64,000 nucleotides of DNA, from positions 372,001 to 436,000 of the forward strand of contig JAXDDX010000172.1 in the NCBI GenBank assembly GCA_034670405.1. Reading direction: 5' to 3'. Under the pieces are notes generated by a model. It searched no databases. It was not told the DNA's origin and saw only the letters and a list, made by a program, of their open reading frames with translations. Both the position numbers and the translations under genes were made by a program. Every line of letters begins with the position of its first letter. Within the stretch, counting starts at the first letter, position 1. Origin of the DNA: Hoplostethus atlanticus. Its lineage: Eukaryota > Chordata > Actinopteri > Trachichthyiformes > Trachichthyidae. Positions 1 through 11,200 of this stretch are shown here, one piece after another.

Positions 1-1030
1 CTCTTATTTTACAACTTAAGCACTGCCTCTACTTGTATATCTGAGGTGGCCACTAGGGTGCCTGGGGACTCCTGGAAAATCTGACAGTTCCACTGTCCTG
101 CCACTGTATCAAATGTCACTCTCGTCCTCCCAAACTGACACCAGTTGTCTGTTTCATTTGTGAACACTGAAAAAAAATACCACCATTGGGAGTATCCCTC
201 ATCTCCAAAAAAAAACCTCTGTACCTACTTGTGCACCACCGCAGCCCCGGAGAAAGGTCCCTGGCGTGACGGAAGTGGCTGTCATGTGTTCTGTTTTTAA
301 CAAATTTAATTTACAAACGTCTTATACATTTTTTAACCTCTTATAAATTTTTTTAACAAAAAACTTCTTATAACTTAGCCATTGCCGATATATATTTTTT
401 TGTATAAAATCTAAAATGGCGCTGTATTGTTTAAATACACAAAGCATTCAAAGCCTTATGTATGCAGTTGGCCATTTTGACCTATCCCTCATTATGATTT
501 TTCAATTTCAATGGACACAGATAAACCGATTTGTTTGAAATCAAACAAAAAAAAAATGGTGCTGTTTTCCCTAATGTCATGTTGCATATGTAAAACTTCC
601 CAAAAAGGCTTGAATTTGCAACTAATATATTTTAATCATTAGTCATATTGAATCAAAAGAAACCGATATTATATCCAACTGTACTAACCAGTAATGCCAT
701 TACAGGTTTATGAGCAATCCCCCCCTACATCTCTCCCATATAAACCCTGCAACTCAAATCAAATCGCTTCTATATGGAGAGATTTATTAACTAGTATTTA
801 TTTTATTCATGTTAATTTTCTACAGCATATTTACATTTAATATTCCTAATACATATATAATACATGCTTTATGGGGTAATTCCTTTGTAGCATCTTACAT
901 GATACTTTACTTTATTAATGAAATATGTATTAGTAATTGTTCAAGCTCTCTTCCACTGAATACCCTCAAAGAACAGAATACTGTTGACAATGGAACATGA
1001 TTTAACTAATTCACATTTAGTAACTGTTAG
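1..1030. other. AT-rich stretch, no gene recognised
   Basis: Short open frames here have no recognisable domain and no splice context. I see only AT-rich sequence up to the 3' end of the Rex1 copy. Confidence 0.5.
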
Positions 1031-2995
1031 AATTCAAGATTCAAGAACTTTATTTGTCACATACACACACAGGGTGTGCAGTGAAATGAAAAGTGGCAAT
1101 GCTCAGCAGAAATGTGCAAAGGGCAACAAGTACACACTATTTACAATAAAAAACCAACACAATATTTACAATAAGAGCACTATTAACAATGGCAAGAAAT
1201 ATAAGTAAAAAATATAGAAAATATGAAAAATTTGTATATATGTATATAAATTATGTGTAGTCGCTACCTATGTGTGTGTGTGTGTGTGTGCATAAGAGGG
1301 GCAGTTGTGTGGGTCTTGGTGGGGGCCCTGGTGAGGTCAGAGTTCACAGTCCTGATGGCCTGAGGAAAGAAACTCCGTCTCAGTCTCCGTTTTTGCAGCG
1401 TGACTGCGGAGGCACTTGCCTGACCGCAACAGCTGAAACAGTCCGTTGTTGGGGTGGTGAGGATCCTTCATGATCCTACAGGCTCTGGTTCTGCACCTCC
1501 TGGTGTATACGTCCTGCAGGGTGGGGAGTGTAGTTCCAATAGTGCGTTCAGCTGAACGCACTACTCTCTGCAGAGCCTTCCTGTCCTAAGCGGAGCTGTT
1601 GCCAAACCAGGCAGTGATGCTTCCTGTCAGGATGCTCTCTACAGCTCCAGAGTAGAAGGACTGAAGGATCCTCCGAAAGACTCTGAATTTCCTCAGTTGC
1701 CTGAGGTGGTAAAGGCACTGCCTTGCCTTTCTTACCAGAGTGTCTGTGTGTGGACCATGACAGATCCTCTGTCACCCTCTCCACAGTAGTCCCATTAATC
1801 CCCAATGGTGAGTATGTCCTCTGTTGTTGTGCCCTCCTAAAGTCCACAATCAGCTCCTTAGTTTTGGTGACATTCAAGAGGAGGCTGTTGTCCTGGCACC
1901 AGAGTGACAGGTCAGCGATTTCCTCCAGGTAGGCCTTCTCGTCATTGTTAGAGATCAGGCCCACCACCACTACTGTGTCATCCGCAAACTTAATGATGGA
2001 GTTGGAGCTGAACCTGGCCACACAGTCATGTGTGTGCAGGGAGTACAGTAGGGGGCTGAGGATGCAACCCTGGGGGGATCCTGTGTTCAGGGTGAGGGGG
2101 TTGGAGGTGTGTCTGCCCACCCTGACCACCTGGCGGTCAGGAAGTCCAGGATCCAGGCACACATGTGGGTGTTCAGTCCCAGCTCGATCAACTTGCCGGC
2201 CAGTCTGGTGGGGACTATGGTGTTGAAAGCTGAACTATAATCAATGAACAGCAGTCTCACATAGCCCCCCTTCCGGCTGTCAAGATGAGAGAGTGTGGTG
2301 TGCAGTACCTGGGAGACAGCATCATCCGTTTGGACGATAAGCAAACTGCAGCGGGTCCATGGAGCAAGGGAGGAAGGCGCAGATGTAGTCCTCAATCAGC
2401 CTCTCGAAGCATTTCATGACCACCGAGGTGAGGGCCACCGGTCGGTAGTCATTCAAGCATGCTGGAGAAGCATTCTTAGGCACAGGGACAATAGTGGATC
2501 TCTTGAAGCATGTGGGGACCACGGACTCAGCCAGGGAGATGTTGAATATTGTGGTGAACACTGGAGCTAGCTGATTAGCACAGGTCTTCAGTACTCGCCC
2601 AGATATGCCATCTGGGCCTACAGCTTTCCTGGTGTTCACCCTCGTCAGAGCCCTCCTCACACTGTGCTCAGTCACAGAGAGTGTGTGTTCATCCCTAGCG
2701 GTAGAACTCACTTTGGCTACGCTAACAGTGTTGTTGTTAGCCGGCGAGCTAGCGCTGTTGTTGCTAGCCTGAAACTGTGCATAAAATGAGTTCAGGTCGT
2801 CCACTAGGGATGCGTCGGCACTCACAATCTGCCCTGGTAGTCAGTTATAGTCCGTAGCCCCTGCCATAGGCGTCTAGGGTCGTGCTGCTCCATCTGCGAC
2901 TCCACTCTGTCTCTGTGTCTCCTCTTGGCTTCCTTCACCGCCCTTCTCAGTCCGTAGGACGCTGCCTTGTGCTCGTCCATGTTGCCAGATACAAA
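1031..2995 (-). pseudogene. Rex1/Babar-like non-LTR retrotransposon, copy 1, 5'-truncated and frameshifted
   Basis: On the minus strand five overlapping frames join into the RT half of a Rex1/Babar-like LINE ORF2. The order is the pre-RT segment (about 3000-2825), RT fingers with GPDGISG (2825-2322), the palm motif [10 protein letters not shown] (about 2255), GSPQGCILSPLLYS (about 2070), the catalytic FADDTVV (about 1980), and a Cys/Arg-rich C-terminus (1561-1337). Rex1-type RT copies often hit the ALKBH8_N profile in the segment after the palm; that is a family artefact and no AlkB function is implied. The 3' UTR is followed by a short TTGAATC-type repeat tail at 1031-1045 instead of poly(A). 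The endonuclease half is absent, and several frameshifts make it inactive. The same family recurs at 35.1-38.8 and 60.9-61.8 kb, with about the same 3' UTR. The clade name is from memory of fish Rex1 proteins; L2 is the alternative. Confidence 0.85.
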
Positions 2996-3036
2996 ACCGG
3001 AGTTATAGGCAGCAGAGACCGGAGTTATAGGCAGCA
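2996..3036. repeat. Tandem duplication at the 5' truncation point of Rex1 copy 1
   Basis: The string accggagttataggcagca occurs twice, about 22 bp apart. Copy 2 (about 35,960) has it once inside the coding sequence. The extra unit sits exactly where homology to Rex1 stops, as expected from a 5' junction repair event during target-primed integration. Confidence 0.7.
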
Positions 3037-3039
3037 ATC

Positions 3040-3825
3040 TATAACAACATTTATTATTCCATATAAAATAACGGTGGGGTTGTAGACTAATAACCAAAAC
3101 CTTTTAAAAGGAAACTTTCTGCAATAAGGTGTCCTGTATATAGATGACTAGTAAGGTCAGGATGCATGAGCACCAATAGTGTAGTGTTCCTTACCACTGT
3201 GCTAAAAAAACTGCACATTAAATACTTTGTTTTAAACTGAAAGAAGATCAAGTTGATGCTGTTGTGAAAAACATCAGTCGTGTTTGAAACCCTGACAGTA
3301 ATGGACTGTCAGGGATGGATGGATGACGGAGGGACGATGGAGGGACGATTGAGGGAGGTAGTGGAAGGTATAAAGGTACATGGAGTATACCTCTCTCTTT
3401 CTTAGGTGGATATACTGTAATTACCAGTCAGCCCAGTGGCTACTGAAAAATATAGCAGACTATACCTTCACTCAGTAATACATGAAAATGTCTTACTTTG
3501 TCCAATCGGTGTGAAATTAAATAGATGTGTTTATTAGGAAATAAAAGCACATTTTTTCTGAAATTGACATGTTTATTACACACATATACACACATGTTAC
3601 AACCTTTTCAAAACTGCTTCACTTTTCAGGGCTCTTGCCATTTTGTCCTTAAAAGTGTCCAGCCTTTCAGTGGCCTCCTTACTCAAATTCTTGGACATGT
3701 AAAGACTGAACAGTTCCAATTCACTGTTAAAACAAAAACAAAAACAGAGTCGATTCATGGTATACTAGACATTGCAATATACTTAATCAGGGTTCAAACC
3801 CCAAAGGGGTAGAATTATTATTATT
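3040..3825. other. No gene recognised; short hairpin at 3290-3314
   Basis: Apart from a perfect hairpin (CCCTGACAGT, 5-nt loop, ACTGTCAGGG) and short GGATG/GGGACGA simple repeats at about 3310-3360, I see nothing assignable. Confidence 0.5.
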
Positions 3826-4000
3826 ATTATTTGGAAATTGCTCAATAGGGGGCACAACCAGTTCCAAACATGTGCATGGGCCTGGTGCAAATTTGTCCAT
3901 AAATCAATGACAGTTTGTCCAAACATCACCAAATTTGGTGAACTTTATGTTGCACTAAGTTTGTAAAATTCTTAAAATTGTACAACAGGGAGCGCCGTTT
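3826..4000 (+). repeat. Fragment of the dispersed 'CTCAATAGGGGG' repeat family
   Basis: This stretch shares long near-identical runs (GTGCATGGGCCTGG, AATCAATGACAGTTTGTCC) with 6200-6320 and 51,130-51,230. It codes for nothing and has no recognised ends. The family is unclassified by me. Confidence 0.7.
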
Positions 4001-4096
4001 TGAAAAGTCCCCTGTTTAGATATCATAACAGGCCACTGTTAGCATAATCCAACCCTTCACAGAGCATGCCCACCACCTCATCTCAAAGCTGTTGCT

Positions 4097-4473
4097 TATG
4101 GTGCATTCCCTTGTACTCGGAAATCTATTATTCCGAGTCGGTATTCTAAACTTCCAATCTAAATGTGTTTCATCTAGGCTAGTACCGCACGCTAGTAAAG
4201 ACTTCTATCTCGTAACGTTGAGCTCAAATCAACTGAACTACATTACAAATGTAAACTACAAAGTTGTTTCAACATGTTTTCATAACTAAAACAACATATG
4301 AAGTAAAAATGTACTGTTCACAGTGTGCACCGATATATTGACGTGTAGTAGTGACATCAGGTATGTATATCTTGCCCAAGTTTCCGACAGGGAATTCCAA
4401 CTTGAATGACTGTTCTATTGCACTTTTCCGTTTTGGAATATGTTTTTTTCCGAGTACAATGGAATGCACCATA
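4097..4473. mobile_element. MITE with about 27-bp TIRs nested in the THAP repeat
   Basis: The ends are inverted copies: TATGGTGCATTCC-TTGTACTCGG on the left, and CCGAGTACAATGGAATGCACC on the right. The second copy of the host repeat has the same MITE at the same place (49,233-49,488), with the same flanks (GTTGCT on one side, ACTTTGCGAAC on the other). The insertion is therefore older than the dispersal of the host repeat, or is an integral part of it. Confidence 0.75.
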
Positions 4474-4508
4474 ACTTTGCGAACATTGGAGCTACAACAA
4501 CAACATCT

Positions 4509-4785
4509 ATGGCGCGATGTCAACTCTCCACTTGTTCTGTTGTAGGATGCAGGCAGCAATATAGATCCCTGCAGTCTCCCAACACGCGAAAATGCCAGGA
4601 CAGAGTGGATTCATTTTATTTTAACGGCAACGTCCCGGCTACAGTTAGGTCATTTTTGTATGTGTGTGTTCACGTCGGACTGATTGATCAAGGAGGGCCC
4701 GTTCACAGCAGGATTAGCGTCTAAATTGAAGCTTAAAGATGGAGCAATTCATACGGTACGTGACCCATCTGCAGAGTTGGAATCT
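4509..4785 (+). pseudogene. THAP zinc-finger exon, degenerate
   Basis: From ATG at 4509 the frame gives MARCQ, then CSVVGC (the first Cys pair of a C2CH THAP finger) and FYFNGNVPATV. It reaches the C-x2-H region as YVCVH, which lacks the residue expected between Cys and His. A frame change follows, after which another frame reads LASKLKLKDGAI and VRDPSAELES up to a GTAAGT donor at 4786. THAP fingers bind transposon ends and are exapted into host regulators. The frame change and internal stops make this a pseudo-exon. Confidence 0.6.
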
Positions 4786-5339
4786 GTAAGTGTCACCATG
4801 TTTTGATATTATTTGCAAATTAGTCTGGTTAGTATATTCGACTGCTGGTTAGCTAATGAGCTAGCGGGGCTAGCTACGGCCTTGTTGGGTGTGGAAGAAG
4901 TAAGAAAACTAAAGCTGGAGTCAGGACATATCTTTTAAAGTTATTGGTTGGAGTCAGGACTCATCTTAAAGTTATTTGTTGGGACCAGTGTCTGTTTTAT
5001 AAGTCTGTCGAATGTGTCCGGCTCGGTAAACTTTTGCCACCATTAGTACAATCGCCTCTCTTATGATTATTTGCGCTGCGCTGTTTGGATGCAAATAGGT
5101 TGCATCCAGGGGTTAAAGTGGGCCGGAACGGCATTTCGGCACCTTCGATTAACAAGTAAATAAATCTGATTGGCAGTTTCATACATAATAATGTCAAGCG
5201 AGTTCATTTTCATGTGCTGCAGCCTGGCATTCCTTCCAGTTGATGCCATGGAGATACTCACTCAACAAATCAGAAAGTGTAGCCTCCGTGTATCCTCCTC
5301 TCTGAGACTACATCCACACTAATACCTTTTTGTTTCAAA

Positions 5340-6430
5340 ACGGAGTTTTGTCCTAGTGTCCTAGTGGCCTTGTTTACTTAAACATACAGTTAACTGCATA
5401 TATTTGTTTGTGGAATTTATCTTCTTCTGTCACTCTGCATGCAGTTTGCAGTAACAAAATGGTTTGAACCCGCGAATCGCCGCTTGCGGCTATATTTATT
5501 CTTTGTTGTCTTATGCCGTTTCTCAAATTCCCGTGAGCTGGAATGAGCTAAAACCATTAAACTTGGCCCAATAACTGGAAATGATGGGCAAATGCTTCCC
5601 AAGAAACATGAGCCCAATCGGCCAGATGGTGGCGCTGTAATTAAGGCCCAAAAGTAAAATTTTGGAAAGGCCACGCCCCTCACACCGTGCGTCCGATTGA
5701 CTTGAAATTTGACACACAAGTCCAACTCAACATGTTCTACAAAAAAGCCTCAAGAACCACTAAAGTCCGCCTGACTAGATTTTCCGCCATTTTGAATTTT
5801 TGGAAAAACACATTTTTGACATCTCCTCCTAGACCGTATTTTCTGTGGATCATTATTGGACCAAGCTTATCAAAAGTTCTATAAAGCTTGGTGATATCTT
5901 ATTTAGTTTTCAAGATATTGACCAATGAACTTCAAAAGGGCGTGGCTCAGCACATAATTACACTAAAGTCAACAACCGTTGCTCCAATCATCACGAAACT
6001 TGCAGGATATGTCCACATAAGTACCTGAAACATACCCTGAAAGTTTCATTATAATCTACCACTAGGGGGCGCTACAAATGCCAGAAAATGGGCGTGGCAT
6101 AACACAAATCTGACTATAAATCAGAATTTTTTTTGTCCAATCATTACAAAACTTGCAGGATATGTTTGATAACAATGTTGAAACACGTGTGTAAAATTAT
6201 TTTGAAATCGCTCAATAGGGGGCGCCACCATTTCCAAACATGTGCATGGGCCTGGTGCAAATTTGGCCTTAAATCAATGACAGTTTGTCCAAACATCACC
6301 AAACTTGGTTGACATTTTTAATTAAGCTGTTGAAACATGTCCCCAAAATGTTTTTAAAATTGATCAATAGGGGGTGACGGCGTTGTCGAACAAGGGCGTG
6401 GGCCTGGCGCAAATTGTGCTGTAATTGTGC
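5340..6430 (+). repeat. Dispersed repeat with the 'TTTGAACCCGCGAATCGC' motif, copy 2
   Basis: This copy includes the uninterrupted site GCAGTTTGCAGTAACAAAATGG (5441-5462), which matches the sequence split by the LTR at 13,535-14,198. It continues through several near-repeated modules ('ACTAGGGGGCGCTACAAATG', 'ATAGGGGGCGCCACCA') that also occur at 50,870-51,280. Many internal modules end in GGGGGCGC. No protein is encoded. I do not recognise the superfamily. Confidence 0.7.
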
Positions 6431-6737
6431 TGTAATTAACCCACATTAAAATATGGTTATAAAATAAATAGATTTTTATAAATTAAGTTACAAATAAATT
6501 AGGCTACAATTAAAAATGTTGACACTAAATAATTTGTAAGAAGAAACAATTAAAACGTATGCCTATACAAATTCATAGTGAAACATTCCCCTTTAATTAG
6601 TTAATATCCCTTTTAAGAAAGACTTTTTTTTTCCTCTCTCGGAAAAAAGTTACAGCACAGGTGCAGAGTTAGAACCGTGCACTGCAGAGAGAGAAACGGA
6701 GAGAAAGATAGATAATTTACTTTATAATAGACATAAA
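6431..6737. other. AT-rich spacer, nothing recognised
   Basis: Only AT-rich DNA and a short GA-rich run (6686-6715) are visible. Confidence 0.5.
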
Positions 6738-7214
6738 TAACTTGTCACGCCCTCCACCTCTGCCTCCTAGCAGTCTCTACCTGTCTGTCTCTGTCTGTGT
6801 GTGCGTGTATGTGTTGGCGGGCGTGGCTCCAGTCTCCGGCTCCTCCCTGCATCATCACCTCATCCCAATCACCTGCTCTACCCTGCACACCTGCTATCCA
6901 TCATGAGAGAGTTGACCTTGGCAAAAACAGAGTTCAGAGTTCAGAGCTCGCTTCCTCGTTTCCTGTTTGCCGTTCTCGCCGCCCGGTGTTTTGCAAACAG
7001 CTCCGCTAAACTTCGCTCCATCTAAAACTTTAGATCACCGAATCCCACCAGACAACTAAAGATTCGGTTTATTTTATTTTATTTGTTTTTGTCTTTGTTT
7101 TTGTTTTTTTGCATCCGACCGTGTACATTTTTCCACCAGCGTATTTTTCGATCTCAGCTGCCGGCTCCCCCATACAACCCGACCTAGTCTCCCAACCATA
7201 CCGGCAAGGTAAGC

Positions 7215-8115
7215 ATGGCTTCTTGTTCTCCGTGCCCCTCTTGTGTGCTCGTTTTAGAGAGGTTGTCTCTGTTAGAGAGACGTGTCCGTCAGTTAGAAGC
7301 GGATAGGCCGATTACCTTAGACGAGACGGGCACCCCAGACAGCCTAGATACGTGGCCATCTAGCCGGCTCACGAGCGCTAGCAGTAGCCCGAGCGTTAGC
7401 GAAGATAGTGTAGCTCCATCGGCAGTGGGTGACGAGTTTGTCCCGGTCTCCGGACGTCGGAGAGCCTGCCGGTTCCAGCCGCCACTTGTGCGGCCCGATT
7501 CGCCACCGGTGCCACCGATGGCTAATCGTTTCACTGTTCTTGCTAGTCCCTGTGGTCGGCGCGTCTCCCCGGCTCCGCCGACTGTCTCGCACCCTAGTTA
7601 TCGGCGATTCCATCACCCGTAATGTTAGGCTTGAGTCGCCGGCCGAGGTTTTCTGTTTACCCGGGGCCAGAGCTACCGACATTGAGGCTAACTTAAGGGT
7701 GCTGGCGAACAATAGGTTTAGACACAAGGGTAAGAAAGAGGCAAACGGTCCACCCAGTGAGTATAGCAACATCATAGTACACGTCGGCGCCAATGACATT
7801 AGGATGAGGCAATCGGAGGTCACCAAGCTCAACATAGCCAGGACATGTGACCTCGCTAGGAAGATGTGTCGGCATCGATTAATTGTCTCTGGCCCCTTAC
7901 CTTTCGCGAGGGGCAATGATGAGAGTTATAGCAGATTAGTCTCCCTCAACCTCTGGCTGGCGAAGTACTGTGAAGAAAAGGGATTAGTCTTCTTAGATAA
8001 CTGGCCCTCCTTCTGGGGCAAACCCGGCTTGCTGAAAGCTGACGGCCTCCACCCTAATGGGGTAGGCGCTGCTTTATTATCTAGCAACATAGATAGATGT
8101 TTAAGGGAAAGCTGA
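7215..8115 (+). pseudogene. L2 ORF1: coiled coil plus SGNH esterase domain, one frameshift
   Basis: ATG at 7215 opens a frame with a short Leu-heptad stretch (LERLSLLERRVRQLEAD) and a Ser/Pro-rich linker. The frame stops at 7622, but the +1 frame, open from before 7429, carries the SGNH hydrolase domain to 8115. Visible blocks are VIGDSI (nucleophile Ser, about 7597-7614), HVGANDIR (Asn block, about 7781-7804) and DGLHPNG (catalytic Asp/His, about 8041-8061). Esterase-type ORF1 proteins are known in CR1/L2 LINEs and are thought to bind RNA or lipid. The total span fits a single 1-nt indel between about 7535 and 7590. All three catalytic blocks are kept. Confidence 0.8.
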
Positions 8116-8239
8116 CATCTGTCCGTAGAGCTCGCCGGGATGCAGGCGATTAGAGAACCTGCTAGGCCTAGAAAGGGTGTGGAGTCTGCCAGGTTAGAGC
8201 TTACAGCAGAACAGACTGAGACTGTGCCCCCCCGCTCGC

Positions 8240-11200
8240 CATTTTTCCCCCATATCTACCGAGTTTTACCAGTCTGCTTTTACTTTATCCTCTGGCAGCG
8301 GCACCTCTCGATTTGAAAACTACAGTACAGTCCTTCCAATTAAGACTGTATCTTTCTCCCACCGCGCCTGTCAAATTTCCTACCGACCCACAGTAAATTA
8401 CAGCAACTTAATTGAAATTCGACCCACGCATACTGCCATTAACATTGATAAAAACTCTAGCAGTATTGAACGCCTCACTGTGGGCTTCATCAATATAAGA
8501 TCATTGTCAACAAAAGCGTTACTGATCAATGATTTGATTACTGAACATAGTCTAGACATGATGGGTCTCTGTGAAACCTGGCTAAAGCCAAATGAGTTTC
8601 TGTCTCTAATTGAAGCTTCTCCCCCAAACTTTCTTAGTTCTCAGGTTGCCCGGGAGACGAAAAAAGGAGGGGGTGTTGCCCTGATATTTAACCCTATCCT
8701 TAGTCTTACTCCCAACACGAACAACAAATTTACATCCTTCGAAGTCCTGATTCTGCGCCCTACAGCTACGAATCTCCCGTCATTCTACTTAGCAGTACTT
8801 TACCGCCCACCTGGGCCCTATTCGCTCTTCTTAGAAGAGTTCTCCAATTTCATTTCGGACTTAGTGACCCGAGCTGATAATATTCTCATTATCGGTGATT
8901 TTAACATTCACCTGAATAATTCCACCGATCCTCTCAGTAAGGCCTTCCTAGATCTTATTGATACTTGCGGCCTCACTCAATTTGTTAATGAACCAACCCA
9001 CCATGGCGGCAACACCCTTGACCTGGTTCTGACCCGTGGCATTCCTGTTTCTGCTTTAGTGGTCTCCTCTTATGTGCCCGCCCTATCTGATCACTATCTC
9101 ATTAAATTTGAAATCAAATTGATCTTCCCACGCCAAAAATGTGAAGATACTTATATTAGCCGTCGTATTAATGCCACTACGGCCTCGTTACTATCTGAAA
9201 AACTGCCCAGTTTTCTCGCATCACTCTCTGGTCATGTTGGCTCACTCGACAATTTTGCCAACGAACTAAACGCTAGCCTTACCAACGCGCTTGACTCAAT
9301 CGCCCCGTTAGTCACTAGAAAACACCACGCTAGGAAGTTTGCACCGTGGTTTACCCACGACACTCGTGCACTTAAACAAGCCTGTAGAAAACTAGAACGT
9401 AAATGGCGATTGACCAAACTCGAAGTCTTCCGGCTTGCCTGGAATGATAGCTTGCTAAATTATAAATGTGCACTCTCGTCAGCCAAAACTGCACACTTCT
9501 CTAGGTTAATCAGTGCAAATAAAAACAACCCAAAGTTTCTATTCGACACTGTTGCTAAGCTAACACGGAATCCCTCCCCCTCTGATAGCTTTCTGTTTTC
9601 TCCGAATGATTTCATGTCCTTTTTTAGTCAGAAAATCACGCTGATTAGAGATGAGATCACCAGTACACTCTCCACTGGTGGTGCCATCTCACACCTGAAA
9701 AGTCCACTTGGTGTTCCCCGGGCTGAATGTCTTTTCTCACATTTTGATTTAGTTTCCTTAGACTCTCTCACCAAGCTAACTCTGTCTTCAAAACCCACGA
9801 CCTGCATGCTTGACCCTCTACCTGCTAAACTGCTTAAAGAAGTATTCCCTATCCTAGGACCCTCCATTCTCTATATGATCAATCAGTCGCTCTCCACTGG
9901 CACTGTGCCCTCCGCCTTTAAAACGGCCGTGATCAAGCCACTACTGAAAAAAACGAACCTTGACCCCGAAGTACTTCAGAACTATAGACCAATCTCAAAT
10001 CTGCCGTTCCTCTCCAAATTACTTGAACGAACAGTAGCCAGTCAACTTACAGATTTTTTGTCAAAAAATAACCTGCTTGATCCCTTCCAATCTGGCTTTA
10101 GATCCCTTCACTCGACCGAAACTGCACTCACGAGAGTGGTAAATGATCTTTTGTTAGCTATTGACTCCAATTCAACCTCAGCACTATTGCTACTTGACCT
10201 GAGTGCAGCCTTCGACACAATTGATCATGCGATACTCTTGAACCGTCTTGAACATTATATTGGTATCCGGGGATCAGCCCTTTCTTGGTTTAGGTCTTAC
10301 CTACTTGATAGATCACACCACGTCTTCTACAACAACATGACCTCAGAGTGTTGCAATATGGACTTTGGTGTCCCACAAGGCTCTGTCCTAGGACCACTGC
10401 TATTCTCTATCTATATGCTACCACTTGGTGGCATCATTCGCAAATTTGGCATTAACTTCCATTGCTACGCCGATGACACCCAAATTTACATACCAGTCAA
10501 ACCAACCGATGACACCCAATTCCAAAAACTAGAGGCCTGCCTATCAGAGGTCAAATATTGGATGTCCCTAAACTTCCTACTTCTTAATGGCAGCAAAACT
10601 GAGATGCTGATTGTGGGACCGGCTAGACATAGACACTTATTTGAGAATAGTACTCTTAACTTTGATAGTTGTGTAATCTCCCAGAGCCCATACGTTAAAA
10701 ACCTTGGGGTAAAATTCGACCCTACCCTCTCATTTGAGTTGCACATTAAGGAGATCACTAAATCAGCGTTTTATCATCTTCGCAATATTGCCAAAATTCG
10801 ACCTATGCTAACAGAGGCAGACGCAGAAATTTTAGTACATGCCTTTGTATCATCCAGAATCGATTATTGCAATGTCCTTTTCTCGGGCTTACCTACTGGG
10901 CGCACTAAAAAACTACAACTGGTCCAGAATGCTGCTGCCAGAATCCTGACCAAAACTAGGAAATTCGACCATATAACTCCCATCCTGTCCTCATTACACT
11001 GGCTACCAATTCAGGCCAGGTGTGACTTTAAGGTGCTTTTACTTACATATAAATCATTACATGGGATGGCACCGTCCTATTTATCCGATTTGATTAAACC
11101 TTATAAACCGCCACGCGCCCTCAGATCTCAGGACGCTGGCTACCTGTCTATCCCAGCAGTCAAAAAGAAAACTGCAGGTAACAGAGCCTTTTCTTACCGG

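Larger units (their letters stand above)
4010..5108 (+). mobile_element. THAP-containing, Kolobok-like repeat, copy 1
   Basis: The stretch is an inverted match to 48,648-49,560. Both copies share a small nested MITE, a THAP-type exon ending in a GTAAGTGTC donor, and downstream intron-like sequence ending near GGATGCAAATAGGTTGCATCC. Kolobok transposons are known to encode THAP domains and to use TTAA targets. Copy 2 ends in a TTAA-AGGGGACATATTATGG terminus; no such end is seen in this copy, so the class call rests on copy 2 and on the THAP exon. Confidence 0.5.

Noticed and set aside
1270..1473. Open frame over the (TG)n run
   Set aside because: Antisense to the Rex1 3' region and low complexity.
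3276..3314. Match of CCCTGACAGTAAT to the hAT border at 60,475
   Set aside because: ACAGTAATC at 60,480 is Penelope coding sequence (TVIKP), so the match is probably chance.
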